From NCBI GenBank assembly GCA_000437895.1, contig FR902161.1, positions 48,388 to 112,387 on the forward strand: 64,000 bases of DNA. The letters run 5' to 3'. The notes beneath the pieces are model-generated. The model ran no database searches and was not told where the DNA came from. It was given only the letters and a program-made list of their open reading frames with translations. This document shows, piece by piece, positions 21,537 through 30,397 of the stretch (the stretch's first letter is position 1; each line of letters opens with the position of its first letter). A program made the translations under genes and the position numbers. Origin of the DNA: Clostridium sp. CAG:914. Its GTDB lineage: Bacteria; Bacillota_I; Bacilli_A; RF39; UBA660.

Positions 21537-22664
21537 TTACAATGGTATTTTTAGTTCCATACCTATACTTAATAAATTACTTGTTAAACCATTTAGTTTT
21601 TTTATTTCATCTACGGTAGTATTATACTTTTTGGCTATAGAATATAAATTATCACCTGACTTTATAGTATAATTGATATAATTTCCTATTTGGATAGGTA
21701 TTTTTAAAGTCATACCTATATTTAATAAATTACTTGTTAGACCATTTAGTTTTTTTATTTCATCTACGGTAGTATTATACTTTTTGGCTATAGAATATAA
21801 ATTATCACCTGATTTTATCACATAGTCTATATAATTAGTACTAGATGGTTCTTCTTTTATTTTTAACTCCATACCTATGCTTAAATTATTTGATTTTAAA
21901 TTATTTAATTTTTTTATTTCATCTACGGTAGTATTGTATTTTTTAGCAATAGAATATAATGTATCACCTGATTTAACTATATAATAATTTTTTCCTGTAA
22001 CTTCTTCACTAGGTATATTAGATTTAATTTTTAATACTTGACCAACAGTTATATTATTTTTTTTTAAATTATTTAATTCTTTTAATTCATCTACACTAAT
22101 ATTATATTTTTTGGCTATAGAGTATAGAGTATCACCACTTTTTACTTTATATGTATCTGATAAAGCTAAATATTCTATTATAGATTTAACTATTATATCT
22201 ACTACTTGCTTATAATTATCGGCATCTCCATACTCTATAATTATTGTTTCATTAGGATTTGTATCTTTTATAACACTATAATAATCATACTTTGTGTTTG
22301 TGGGTAATCTTCTTTGATAGTATTTGTTTACAGATATTCCATTATTTTCTAGGTTTGAAAATATTAAACTTGCTAATTTATCACTACTTCTTAATGGATA
22401 TATAATACTGAGATTAGAAGATGTATCAAATCTATTTTGAATTATTAAATCATTGTCTTGTTTTAATTTATTAATTTGGTTAACTCTATCTTCATCGGTT
22501 AATGATTCATCTGTATTTCTTGTTAAAATGCTATTGATATTTTGATTATTAAAACTATTATTCATATACTTAGATAAATCTAATAAAATATCTTTTTCAT
22601 ATTTGTCCCCTATTTTGGCACCATAGTCATCTCCACCACGATAGGGATCTATAATTATTTTCAT
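21537..22664 (-). CDS. LysM protein with degenerate N-acetylmuramoyl-alanine amidase (Amidase_3) domain
   Basis: Start placed at ATG 22664 (MKIIIDPYRGGDD), preceded by GGTGAAC; 375 residues. Residues 1-160 follow the Amidase_3 pattern (I-I-D-P-x-x-G-G-x-D-x-G-A, then E-K-D-I, then an alpha/beta core). However the first zinc ligand, His in D-P-G-H-G-G, is Arg here (DPYRGG), and the S-x-H-x-N-A motif reads IIQNRFD. Four LysM domains fill about 168-375, each with V-K-S-G-D-[TN]-L-Y-S-I-A-K-K-Y-N. There is no signal peptide, so it may stay inside the cell, or in a mother cell or spore coat as SafA- and CwlD-like proteins do. Wall or cortex binding is likely; catalysis is doubtful. Confidence 0.75.
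   Translation of the reverse strand: MKIIIDPYRGGDDYGAKIGDKYEKDILLDLSKYMNNSFNNQNINSILTRNTDESLTDEDRVNQINKLKQDNDLIIQNRFDTSSNLSIIYPLRSSDKLASLIFSNLENNGISVNKYYQRRLPTNTKYDYYSVIKDTNPNETIIIEYGDADNYKQVVDIIVKSIIEYLALSDTYKVKSGDTLYSIAKKYNISVDELKELNNLKKNNITVGQVLKIKSNIPSEEVTGKNYYIVKSGDTLYSIAKKYNTTVDEIKKLNNLKSNNLSIGMELKIKEEPSSTNYIDYVIKSGDNLYSIAKKYNTTVDEIKKLNGLTSNLLNIGMTLKIPIQIGNYINYTIKSGDNLYSIAKKYNTTVDEIKKLNGLTSNLLSIGMELKIPL
21559..21864 (-). repeat. Near-identical tandem DNA repeats encoding the last two LysM domains
   Basis: The stretch starting at 21559 recurs at 21712 (period 153 nt, 51 residues) with only a few base differences. The two upstream LysM copies are more diverged. This points to recent duplication or gene conversion at the 3' end of the gene. 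Confidence 0.8.
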
Positions 22665-22707
22665 ATTGTTCACCAATAAATTATATGCAAAAGAAAAAGA
22701 CTTAATA

Positions 22708-23292
22708 CTAAGCCTTTGTTGTGCTACCTGTGACATTTCTTGTTTCAGCTCCAATATATCCTGTGAAAGTAGCTCCTACTATTTCATTACCTACTTTAGA
22801 ACCATCTACCCATAGATAAACAGTTACTTCAGTATTTTCAGTGGTAACTTCATAATCATTTAATATATAAATTTTTCTTCCATTATTGCATTCATTTATA
22901 CTATTAGTCATACAACTTGAGAAAGTTCCTTTTGATGGTGTAATATTTATGTTGTTAGTTCCTTTTTTTACTACTATTTCCCATACTAGTGCATCGCTTG
23001 CTAAAACATCAGACATTTCTTCGATGTTAATATATATATTAGCTATGGCATTAATAGAGCCTTCAGCCATTTTTATATTGACTGATGTTTTGTAAGTTTC
23101 ATCACGACTTTCTCTTGGTTGTAAGTTTGTTGTTAGAGCTGATCCACCAGTATATAGTACTTCAAACTTTTTAGCATTAGCTTCGGCATTTTGACTTGAT
23201 GATACAGTATTAATAAAATAGGCATATGTTACACCTATAGTTAATATGGCTAGCAATAATAACCCTAAACTATATAATAATGTTTTTTTCAT
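22708..23292 (-). CDS. TasA/camelysin-like exported protein
   Basis: 194 residues. N-terminal KK, then a hydrophobic helix (residues 5-21) ending GVTYA-YF, a likely signal-peptidase (SipW-type) site, as in TasA and CalY. The mature part is beta-rich, contains one Cys pair (near residues 127 and 134) and ends with GATFTGYIGAETRN. Proteins of this type form surface fibres or coats in Bacillus; here the assignment rests on the signal region and general pattern, not on a clear full-length match. It lies 14 nt after a similar gene (23307-23873) and 43 nt before the LysM gene, so the three are probably one operon. Confidence 0.55.
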   Translation of the reverse strand: MKKTLLYSLGLLLLAILTIGVTYAYFINTVSSSQNAEANAKKFEVLYTGGSALTTNLQPRESRDETYKTSVNIKMAEGSINAIANIYINIEEMSDVLASDALVWEIVVKKGTNNINITPSKGTFSSCMTNSINECNNGRKIYILNDYEVTTENTEVTVYLWVDGSKVGNEIVGATFTGYIGAETRNVTGSTTKA

Positions 23293-23306
23293 TTAATCAC
23301 ATCTTT

Positions 23307-23873
23307 CTATTTTTTTACAGCACTGATAACACTTATTTGCGCACTAAAACTTTTATTCATTAAATCATTTTGATTTTCTCCATTATCACTTAACCATATT
23401 AATAATTCATATTTATATGTATGAGGATATGTTTCTGGTTTTAATAAACTCATAGGAATTAAATCTATTTTATCAGTAGATAAATTACTAAAATCAGAAG
23501 AAGCAATGATATTGTCATCACATAATAATTCATATTTATAATTACTTGTTTTTAATTCTTCTGATATATTTATATTTTTTAAAGATATTTGTATATTAAC
23601 TTCATATTTTGATAAATTAGTACCCATTGTTACTAAAAAACTATTTTTAGTAGCATAATTATATCTATCTTTATCTTGGATTGGTACTATTTCACTATCT
23701 TTAATAAACTCTGTTTGACTAAATATAACGGCAGGTGCTTCTTTAATTGTTGTACCGTTAATAGCTGTACTAGCATTTTCGTAGGAATACCATGCATAGG
23801 TTGCTCCGATAACAATTGCTGCTACAAAAGATACGGCTAAAATCATAATAATAATAGTTTTTTTATTACTCAT
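23307..23873 (-). CDS. TasA/camelysin-like exported protein
   Basis: Start placed at ATG 23873 (MSNKKTIII), preceded by GAGGGTGAT; 188 residues. Basic N-terminus, hydrophobic helix (residues 5-25) ending GATYA-WYSYENA, the same signal type as the next gene. The mature part is a single beta-rich domain with a Y-K-Y-E-L repeat-like strand pattern. First gene of the putative unit 23307-21537 with a second TasA-like protein and the LysM protein. A shared role in surface or spore-coat assembly is an inference from order. Function unproven. Confidence 0.55.
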   Translation of the reverse strand: MSNKKTIIIMILAVSFVAAIVIGATYAWYSYENASTAINGTTIKEAPAVIFSQTEFIKDSEIVPIQDKDRYNYATKNSFLVTMGTNLSKYEVNIQISLKNINISEELKTSNYKYELLCDDNIIASSDFSNLSTDKIDLIPMSLLKPETYPHTYKYELLIWLSDNGENQNDLMNKSFSAQISVISAVKK

Positions 23874-23945
23874 AGTATCACCCTCTATTACATATATAAT
23901 GATAACATATATTTTTTTTATTAGCAATTATTTTTATTTACTTAT

Positions 23946-23975
23946 AGAAAAAAAGAAGACATTACATCTTCTTTA
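23946..23975 (-). terminator. Terminator after gapA
   Basis: Minus-strand stem AAAGAAGA/TCTTCTTT followed by seven T; overlaps the gapA stop. Confidence 0.85.
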
Positions 23976-24957
23976 GTGTTCTTATCATCTGATAAGTATA
24001 ACCCATTTCATTATCATACCATGCTACTACTCTAGCTATTGTATGATCTTCTGACTTAATTACATTTGTTAAGTTACCATCTACCAATCCACCATAACTT
24101 GTTGATATAATATCAGAAGACACAATTGGATCTATGGTATATCCTAATGTTTCATTTTTAGAATCTATAAATGCTTGATTTATTTCTTCAATTGTTGGAT
24201 TACTATCAAGAGTAACTACTAAATCCACTAAAGATCCATCTGAAATAGGCACTCTAATAGCGCTACCCATTATTTTGTTTTCAAGACTTGGAATAATCTT
24301 AGAAATAGATTTAGCAGCTCCTGTGGAAGTTGGAATTATATTCATTCCTGCTGCTCTTCCTCTTCTTGCTTTAATGCCTTTCTTATGTGGAATATCTAAA
24401 GTTACTTGGTCATTGGTATACGCATGTATGGTTGTCATATTACCATTTATTACACCAAATTTATCATTTAATACTTTTAATACCGGTGCTAAACAGTTTG
24501 TAGTACAAGATGATGCTGATACTATATAATCAGTTTCTTCTAGTTCTTCATCGTTAACGTTATATACTATTGTTTTCATATCATCTTTTCCTGGTGCTGA
24601 AATCAATACTTTTTTAGCACCTGCTTTAATATGCATACTGGCATCCATTAATTTAAGAAATTTTCCTGTGCACTCTAAGACAACATCTATATTTAACATA
24701 TCCCATGGTAAATTTATAGGGTCTTTTTCACTATATACTTTTACTTCTTTATTATCTACTATTATATTGTTATCATTATAGGTTACTTCTTTATTATATC
24801 TACCATGTACAGTATCATATTTTAATAGATATGCTAATTCTTCTGGAGTGGATAAGTCGTTTACTGCTACGACTTCCATATCACTTTCCATATCATTAAT
24901 TATTCTAAAGGCTAACCTTCCTATTCTACCAAACCCATTAATCGCTATTCTTTTCAT
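23962..24957 (-). CDS. gapA: Glyceraldehyde-3-phosphate dehydrogenase
   Basis: Oxidises glyceraldehyde-3-phosphate with phosphate and NAD in glycolysis. 331 residues. NAD-binding INGFGRIGRLAFRII (residues 5-19), catalytic cysteine in SASSCTTNCLAPV near residue 150, phosphate-site TGAAK near residue 210, and C-terminal WYDNEMGYTYQM. Unusually it is the last gene of an operon with PilC, PilD and a small exported protein: only 2 nt separate it from the preceding stop, and no Shine-Dalgarno motif lies before its ATG. It therefore probably relies on translational reinitiation. pgk and tpiA are elsewhere (36-37.8 kb). Confidence 0.95.
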   Translation of the reverse strand: MKRIAINGFGRIGRLAFRIINDMESDMEVVAVNDLSTPEELAYLLKYDTVHGRYNKEVTYNDNNIIVDNKEVKVYSEKDPINLPWDMLNIDVVLECTGKFLKLMDASMHIKAGAKKVLISAPGKDDMKTIVYNVNDEELEETDYIVSASSCTTNCLAPVLKVLNDKFGVINGNMTTIHAYTNDQVTLDIPHKKGIKARRGRAAGMNIIPTSTGAAKSISKIIPSLENKIMGSAIRVPISDGSLVDLVVTLDSNPTIEEINQAFIDSKNETLGYTIDPIVSSDIISTSYGGLVDGNLTNVIKSEDHTIARVVAWYDNEMGYTYQMIRTLKKM

Positions 24958-24959
24958 TT

Positions 24960-25436
24960 TTATTTTATAAGTACTTGATTATCACTTACTAAAGTACTTA
25001 TATCTCCTTTCTCAAATCCTATTAATGAACCAATTTCTAATTTAACATCATATTTTGAATCATTACTAACTTTAATTGTTACTACAGTTTCCTCATCTTT
25101 ATTGAGAGTACTTTCTAAAAGACCTTGTGATCTATCATCTTTGGTAATATTTAAACCACTTGGTGTTTTATTTGGACTTATCATTTTATAATATATTCCA
25201 TATTTTACTTTTGAAGTATAAGTATTCTTTAATGATATATCAATATATTTTTCTTCACCATGATTAATGGTTACTTCTTGTGAATTATCATCTTTTGTGG
25301 AATATTCTAAGTTAATATCCGCATTACTCTTTGTAAGACCATTATTGTTATCATTATATGCAAATGTTGTATACAGAGATACTACAATAATAACTACTAC
25401 TAAGACAAAAGAAATAATTATCGTTTTATTTTTCAT
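24960..25436 (-). CDS. Small exported protein in the pilus-like operon
   Basis: 158 residues: basic start, a membrane helix (residues 5-25, ending LYTTFA-YNDNN), then a single beta-sandwich-like domain with ISLKNTYTSKVKYGIYYKM near residue 70 and EETVVTIKVSNDSKYDVKLEIG near residue 120. The alternation resembles a small Ig-like or TasA-like domain. It lies between prepilin peptidase and gapA with gaps of 13 and 2 nt, so it is certainly co-transcribed. Could be a minor surface or pilus-associated component. No family recognised. Confidence 0.5.
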   Translation of the reverse strand: MKNKTIIISFVLVVVIIVVSLYTTFAYNDNNNGLTKSNADINLEYSTKDDNSQEVTINHGEEKYIDISLKNTYTSKVKYGIYYKMISPNKTPSGLNITKDDRSQGLLESTLNKDEETVVTIKVSNDSKYDVKLEIGSLIGFEKGDISTLVSDNQVLIK

Positions 25437-25449
25437 TTCATCCTCCTAA

Positions 25450-26214
25450 CTATCTAATTAAGTAATTTATTATTTCTGAAAAAGTTATTCCCGATACAAA
25501 TAATGTTAAAGCTGCCATGCTAAGAAATGGTCCAAAGGGAATAATATTATCTTTATTGGTTATCAACATAACTAAGGCAATTGGAAAAGCTATGAATGTT
25601 GCTAAGAAGATGTTACATATTGATAAGGGATATCCCAAAACTAAGCCTATTAGAAACATTAGTTTAATATCTCCTCCACCAAGTGACTCTTGTTTGAACA
25701 TTATATCTCCCATTTTTTTTATTGCCAACATTGTTATAAATGATCCTGTGGCACTTAATACTTTGATTGCAGTTTCTCTAATTCCAATATTGAATAAATA
25801 TACTACTATTATACCCAATATTGCTGTAATTAATACTTCATCTAATATAACCATATATTCTATATCGCTTATAATTGTAATTATTAAACTTGAAACAAAT
25901 ATTAGAGCTACTAGTAGATTTAGTGATAAGCTAAAGACATGGTAGCAAACAGCAAACAATACTCCAGTACATATTTCCATAAAAATATAACCTATATTAA
26001 GTTTTGTTTTACATTTTCTACATTTTCCACCTTGAATTAGAAATGATATTATAGGTATAAGTTCATACCATTTTAATATATGTCCACATTTCTCACAATG
26101 ACTTCTTGGTTTTAAAATTGATTCTCCTTTGGTTACTCTAACGGCTATGACATAGAAAAATGATCCCATAATGCTACCAAAAATAAAGAACAATGTAAGA
26201 TATAATATTTCCAT
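25450..26214 (-). CDS. comC: Prepilin peptidase (A24, PilD/ComC type)
   Basis: Cleaves and N-methylates type IV prepilins in the membrane. 254 residues with a cytoplasmic zinc-like cysteine tetrad (HCEKCGH and KCRKCKTK, residues 38-71) and the aspartic-protease motif pair: an Asp in ISDIEYMV near residue 116 and GGGDIKLMFLIG near residue 178. Several membrane helices follow. Likely substrates in the window are the GFTLIELL pilin at 49.4 kb and perhaps other unlinked pilins. Second gene of the operon pilC-pilD-158aa-gapA. GGTCG-type ribosome site precedes ATG 26214. Confidence 0.9.
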   Translation of the reverse strand: MEILYLTLFFIFGSIMGSFFYVIAVRVTKGESILKPRSHCEKCGHILKWYELIPIISFLIQGGKCRKCKTKLNIGYIFMEICTGVLFAVCYHVFSLSLNLLVALIFVSSLIITIISDIEYMVILDEVLITAILGIIVVYLFNIGIRETAIKVLSATGSFITMLAIKKMGDIMFKQESLGGGDIKLMFLIGLVLGYPLSICNIFLATFIAFPIALVMLITNKDNIIPFGPFLSMAALTLFVSGITFSEIINYLIR

Positions 26215-26225
26215 AAACGACCTTT

Positions 26226-27566
26226 CTATATCATTGTTTTATAAATATCAAACATAGGATATACTACTGACAATAATATAATACCAACTAAGAAGGAAAG
26301 AACTATTATCATAATTGGTTCAATAAGACTTTTTAATCTTGTAACAATATTTGATTGTTCTTCTTGATAATAATTGGCTACGTTTTCCATCATTGGTCCT
26401 AATCTACCTGTTCTTTCACCTGTGACAAGCATTTCATATGCAGTATCAGGAAAGGCCCAATGTCCTTCAAAAGCTTTAGATAAACTTTCGCCATTACTTA
26501 AATTAACAATGGCTTTATTTATAATTTCTTTGTATATTTCATTATTACTAATTCTACCTAATATATCCATACTATCGGTAATGAATACATCATGTTTAAT
26601 TAATGTAGCAAAAGTACTTGTAAACATTACTAATTCATTATATTTAACAATATCGCTTACAACCGGAATATGTAATATTATCCATTGAATACCATATCTA
26701 AATGATTTAGAATTTTTATATAGCATAGCAAATAATAAACCAATAACAAATAATATTCCTAAAATATGTAAATAGTATGTACCTATAAAATCACTGACAT
26801 CTATTACCATTCTAGTTAATTTAGGCAATTCTGAACCAGTAGTTGCATACATAGAAGTAAATGATGGAACTACCCATAATATAACAAAGGCTAATATAGC
26901 AATAGCAAATACTAATAATATAGATGGATAAGTCATAGCATTTTTTATTTGTTTATTATTAGAATCTGCTCTTTTGTAGTAAACAGCCATTTCGTCTAGT
27001 ATTTCAGTTAAATTACCTGTAAGTTCCGATGTCTTTAACATATTAATTAACATTTTAGGAAAAACATTTCCTTGTTTATATAATGAATCACTAAATGTAA
27101 TACCCATATTTAAATCCGATACTATTCTTATATATAAATCTTTTCTTTTTTTCTTTTTGGCTTGTCTTGCTAATATTTCCATGGAGTCTACTAATGGAAT
27201 TCCCGCTTTAATATAGGTAGACAATTGAGTTAAAAAGAAATTTAAATCTTTATAAGACATTCTCCTCGTGAATCCGCCAGATAAAAATACTTGTCCTTTA
27301 ACTTCATTTATTTGTAATATTTCATATCCTTGACCTAATAAAAAGTTTTGAACTTCTAATTTATTTGTTGCATCCATATTTCCTGTTATGGGTTTTCCTT
27401 CTTTAGTTCTTACTTTATATTTAAATCTTATTTTCTTAGGCTTTTTTGTAGTGACTTGTTTTTTATTTGTTGAAGCATTATTAATAATTTGTGTTTGATT
27501 GTTATTATTAACTATAGGAACTTGATTGCTATTATTAATTGTTTGATTATTGTTCACACTAATCAC
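26226..27566 (-). CDS. Type IV pilus/competence inner-membrane platform protein (PilC/GspF/ComGB)
   Basis: 446 residues with two GspF domains (about residues 105-230 and 310-435), each with the L-S-x-[YL]-x-x-x-G-x-x-[LI] start (LSTYIKAGIPLVDSMEIL; ATLIKHDVFITDSMDIL) and three membrane helices. The start is GTG; the first GTG at 27566 lies too close to the AAAGG site, so the second GTG at 27557 is also possible. Residues 1-35 form an unusual Asn/Gln-rich low-complexity tail. PilC is the platform on which an ATPase drives pseudopilus assembly, but the PilB ATPase gene is not in the window. Confidence 0.88.
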   Translation of the reverse strand: MISVNNNQTINNSNQVPIVNNNNQTQIINNASTNKKQVTTKKPKKIRFKYKVRTKEGKPITGNMDATNKLEVQNFLLGQGYEILQINEVKGQVFLSGGFTRRMSYKDLNFFLTQLSTYIKAGIPLVDSMEILARQAKKKKRKDLYIRIVSDLNMGITFSDSLYKQGNVFPKMLINMLKTSELTGNLTEILDEMAVYYKRADSNNKQIKNAMTYPSILLVFAIAILAFVILWVVPSFTSMYATTGSELPKLTRMVIDVSDFIGTYYLHILGILFVIGLLFAMLYKNSKSFRYGIQWIILHIPVVSDIVKYNELVMFTSTFATLIKHDVFITDSMDILGRISNNEIYKEIINKAIVNLSNGESLSKAFEGHWAFPDTAYEMLVTGERTGRLGPMMENVANYYQEEQSNIVTRLKSLIEPIMIIVLSFLVGIILLSVVYPMFDIYKTMI

Positions 27567-27662
27567 TACCTTTCATTCTATTTTTATTTTATCATAAAAG
27601 ACTTTATTTTTAAACAACTATTTATACAATTTACATATATTATTTTAGGAAGGTGTATTAAT

Positions 27663-28094
27663 ATGTATCCTGGAAGAGCTTTTATACCACGAGGTTTTAA
27701 TCCTATGATGAATATTCCTATGCAAAATGCTATAAGACCTGGGTTGTTTGGAAGAATTGGAAATACTATTAAGGGGATAAATTGGTCAAAAATATTATCA
27801 GGAGCTGATAAAACTTTGGGAGTTGTAAATCAAACTATCCCTTTGGTACGACAAACCAAGCCTTTATTTTCTAATATGAAATCAATGATAAAGTTGGCTA
27901 AGGCTTTTAGAGAAGAAGTAAAACCAACATCTACGAGTAAAAATAGTAATACTAATTTAAAAAATACAGATAGAACCTCTTCTAATAATAGTTTAAGCAA
28001 AAATACAATATTAAAACAAGAAACAAACAAAGAAAAAACCGAAAATATAGTAATTGATAATTCTTTAAATAACACACCTAGTTTTTTTGTCTAA
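27663..28094 (+). CDS. YqfQ/VrrA-like protein
   Basis: 143 residues from ATG 27663, preceded by GGAAGGTG; upstream codons in this frame lie over the divergent pilC promoter region and are not used. The start MYPGRAFIPRGFNPMMN is Pro/Arg/Met-rich, followed by a helical core (residues 30-85, GADKTLGVVNQTIPLVRQTKPLFSN in part: TIPLVRQTKPLF). This resembles the YqfQ (VrrA) family of Bacillus, which has a Pro/Gly-rich start and a Q-x-x-x-P-x-V-x-x-Y-G-P-x-V-K-N-x-P core. The tail is Ser/Asn/Lys-rich. yqfQ is a spore-associated gene in Bacillus, so this may belong with spo0A and sspI. Confidence 0.55.
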   Translation: MYPGRAFIPRGFNPMMNIPMQNAIRPGLFGRIGNTIKGINWSKILSGADKTLGVVNQTIPLVRQTKPLFSNMKSMIKLAKAFREEVKPTSTSKNSNTNLKNTDRTSSNNSLSKNTILKQETNKEKTENIVIDNSLNNTPSFFV

Positions 28095-28103
28095 AGAATA
28101 TAT

Positions 28104-28136
28104 AAAAATGTAGGTAATATCAATACCTACATTTTA
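28104..28136. terminator. Bidirectional terminator between yqfQ-like gene and nrnA
   Basis: Perfect stem AAAATGTAGGTA/TACCTACATTTT with T runs both ways, between convergent genes. Confidence 0.88.
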
Positions 28137-29092
28137 TTTTCATTTATATATTTTATAGATAATTCATTTAATTCATTAATAATATCATCCATTTTAGAAA
28201 AATCATTCATTCTAATACCTGAGGCATATTTATGACCACCACCACCATATTTTACACAAATATCTTTGATTTCTGGTCCACGACTTCTTATATTGGCACG
28301 AACTATTCCTGTCTTTACATCTTCTGTAAAGAAAGCCCAAACCAATATTTCATTAACATATTTTAAATCATTTATCATATTTCCAGAACTAGATGCATCT
28401 ACTCCATATTTTTTTATAATATCATCTGTTATCTTTATATACGCTACTTTATTTTCATTAACAATTAGGTTCTCATATATATATCCTTCAAATCTAACTT
28501 CACTTAATGGTCTTGAATAAAGTGGTTCATATAGTTTGGTAAAATCAATATTATATAATTCAAGTAGTTTATTAGTTAAATCTATGGTTTCTTTGTTTGT
28601 GTAATCGTGTAAGAACCTATCAGTATCAGAAACTATGCCTATATATAGATTTTCGGTTATTTTGCTATTAATTTTTAGTTTATTTTCTAAAATAATTTTT
28701 ATTATTAATTGACTAGTACTTGAGGCATCTTCTTCTATATATTCTAGTGGTGCAAATTTTTCTACAAAAGGATGGTGATCTATTTTAATTGAGCAAGCAT
28801 AATCTTGTGGATTTGCCCCATCTATTCTTTTAGCGTCTGGTGTGTCTAGTACTATTAAAAGAGAATTAGATAAATCTACAAAATCAATTTTATCTAATTT
28901 TCCCATAAATCTAAATCTTGAAGAAACAGTGCCAACGGCATATACTTGTTTATCAGGAAAATTAATCTCTATTATTTCTTTTAGAGCAAATTGACTTCCT
29001 AAAGCATCAGGATCTGCTCCAATATGTCTTGCAATGACAATACTATCATATTTTTTTATTATTTTAAGTATTTCTTTACTTATTTTCATCAT
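28127..29092 (-). CDS. nrnA: NrnA-type DHH phosphoesterase (nano-RNase / pAp phosphatase)
   Basis: Predicted to degrade 2-5-mer RNAs and to dephosphorylate pAp, with Mn2+. 321 residues. DHH motifs: VIARHIGADPDALGSQ near residue 20, a DTP motif near residue 83, KIDHHP near residue 105, and SDTDRFLHDYT near residue 160. The C-terminal DHHA1 domain ends with the substrate motif GGGGHKYASG near residue 290. It overlaps the end of ackA by 17 nt and has no clear ribosome site, so translation is probably coupled to ackA. Start at 29092 or the next ATG at 29089. Confidence 0.9.
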   Translation of the reverse strand: MMKISKEILKIIKKYDSIVIARHIGADPDALGSQFALKEIIEINFPDKQVYAVGTVSSRFRFMGKLDKIDFVDLSNSLLIVLDTPDAKRIDGANPQDYACSIKIDHHPFVEKFAPLEYIEEDASSTSQLIIKIILENKLKINSKITENLYIGIVSDTDRFLHDYTNKETIDLTNKLLELYNIDFTKLYEPLYSRPLSEVRFEGYIYENLIVNENKVAYIKITDDIIKKYGVDASSSGNMINDLKYVNEILVWAFFTEDVKTGIVRANIRSRGPEIKDICVKYGGGGHKYASGIRMNDFSKMDDIINELNELSIKYINENKM

Positions 29093-30290
29093 TATCTGCT
29101 AACTTATTATCTCTTTCTATTTTTAAATTATATGCATCTCTTGCCATCATAAGTTCTTCATTTGTTGGTATTACATAACATGGAATAGATGAATCTTCTA
29201 GTGTTATTAGTTTTTCTTCTCCACGGCATTCGTTAGCTTCTTCATCTACTTTAACTCCTAAAACTTCAAGTCCATCCATTACTTCACGTCTTGTATGGAT
29301 AGAATTTTCACCAATACCTGCTGTAAAGACAATGGCATCGCATCCTCCTAATTCAACATAGAATTTAGCAATGGCGTCTATTACTCTTCTAACAAACATT
29401 TTTTGAGCTAAAGCACATCTTGAATTACCTTTTTTGATACCATCTTCAATATCTCTAGAATCACTGCTTATTCCACTTACACCAAGTAATCCACTTTCTT
29501 TATTTAAAATATTACTCATTTCGTCTGGTGTAACATTTAGTTTATTCATCATATAAGTTACTATTGTTGGGTCTAAGTCACCAGAACGTGATCCCATCAT
29601 AAGACCGGAATTGGCAGATACTCCTAGGGTAGTGTTAACGCACATACCATCTTCAATAGCACATACACTTGCTCCATTACCTAAATGACATGTAATAACT
29701 TTGGTATTATATCTACCTAGTATTTCATTAACGCGGCTAGATACATACTTATGACTTGTACCGTGATAACCAAATTTTCTTATGTTATATTCTGTATACC
29801 ATTCATAAGGTATTGGATAAATAAAGTTTTCTTCTTCAATAGTTTGATGAAATGAAGTATCAAATACGGCAACTTGCATTGCATCTGGTGCAATACTTTG
29901 CGCTGCCTTAATTCCGCTTATAGCAGATTTTGTATGTAGTGGAGTAAAACTTTCATATTCTTTCATCATCTTAATAACTTCATTTGTAATTTCTGTAGAT
30001 TTACTATACTCTCCTCCTTGAACAACTCTGTGGCCTATAGCTTTGATATCTTCCAAGGAATCAACAATGTTATTATCAATTAATTCTTTAACTAATAACT
30101 CAAATGCTCTTTCATGATTTTTTAATTCTACTTCATGTTTGATTTTTTCTCCATTAACTTTAATAGTATAAAAACTATCTTTTAATCCTATTTTTTCAAA
30201 TACACCAGATATTAATAATTTTTCTTCTGGCATGTCAAATGCTTGGAATTTTAATGATGAACTTCCAGCATTAACTGATAAAATTACCAT
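29076..30290 (-). CDS. ackA: Acetate kinase
   Basis: Interconverts acetyl phosphate and acetate with ATP formation, the usual energy-conserving end of glucose fermentation. Start placed at ATG 30290 (MVILSVNAGSSSLKFQ), preceded by AGAGGTG; 404 residues. Motifs are NAGSSSLKF at the start, the catalytic region GHRVVQGGEYSKS near residue 85, FDTSFHQTI near residue 145, and FGYHGTSHKYVS near residue 170. Phosphate-binding ICHLGNGAS-type motif (TCHLGNGASVCAI) lies near residue 202. No phosphotransacetylase gene is in the window. Confidence 0.96.
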   Translation of the reverse strand: MVILSVNAGSSSLKFQAFDMPEEKLLISGVFEKIGLKDSFYTIKVNGEKIKHEVELKNHERAFELLVKELIDNNIVDSLEDIKAIGHRVVQGGEYSKSTEITNEVIKMMKEYESFTPLHTKSAISGIKAAQSIAPDAMQVAVFDTSFHQTIEEENFIYPIPYEWYTEYNIRKFGYHGTSHKYVSSRVNEILGRYNTKVITCHLGNGASVCAIEDGMCVNTTLGVSANSGLMMGSRSGDLDPTIVTYMMNKLNVTPDEMSNILNKESGLLGVSGISSDSRDIEDGIKKGNSRCALAQKMFVRRVIDAIAKFYVELGGCDAIVFTAGIGENSIHTRREVMDGLEVLGVKVDEEANECRGEEKLITLEDSSIPCYVIPTNEELMMARDAYNLKIERDNKLADNDENK

Positions 30291-30397
30291 TATATACACC
30301 TCTTTCATTTAGTATTATATCTAAATATATTCTATTTAGCAAGAATAAAATTATTAATTATTTGATTTTATTTATGCTTGTTTTATTAGTATATAAC

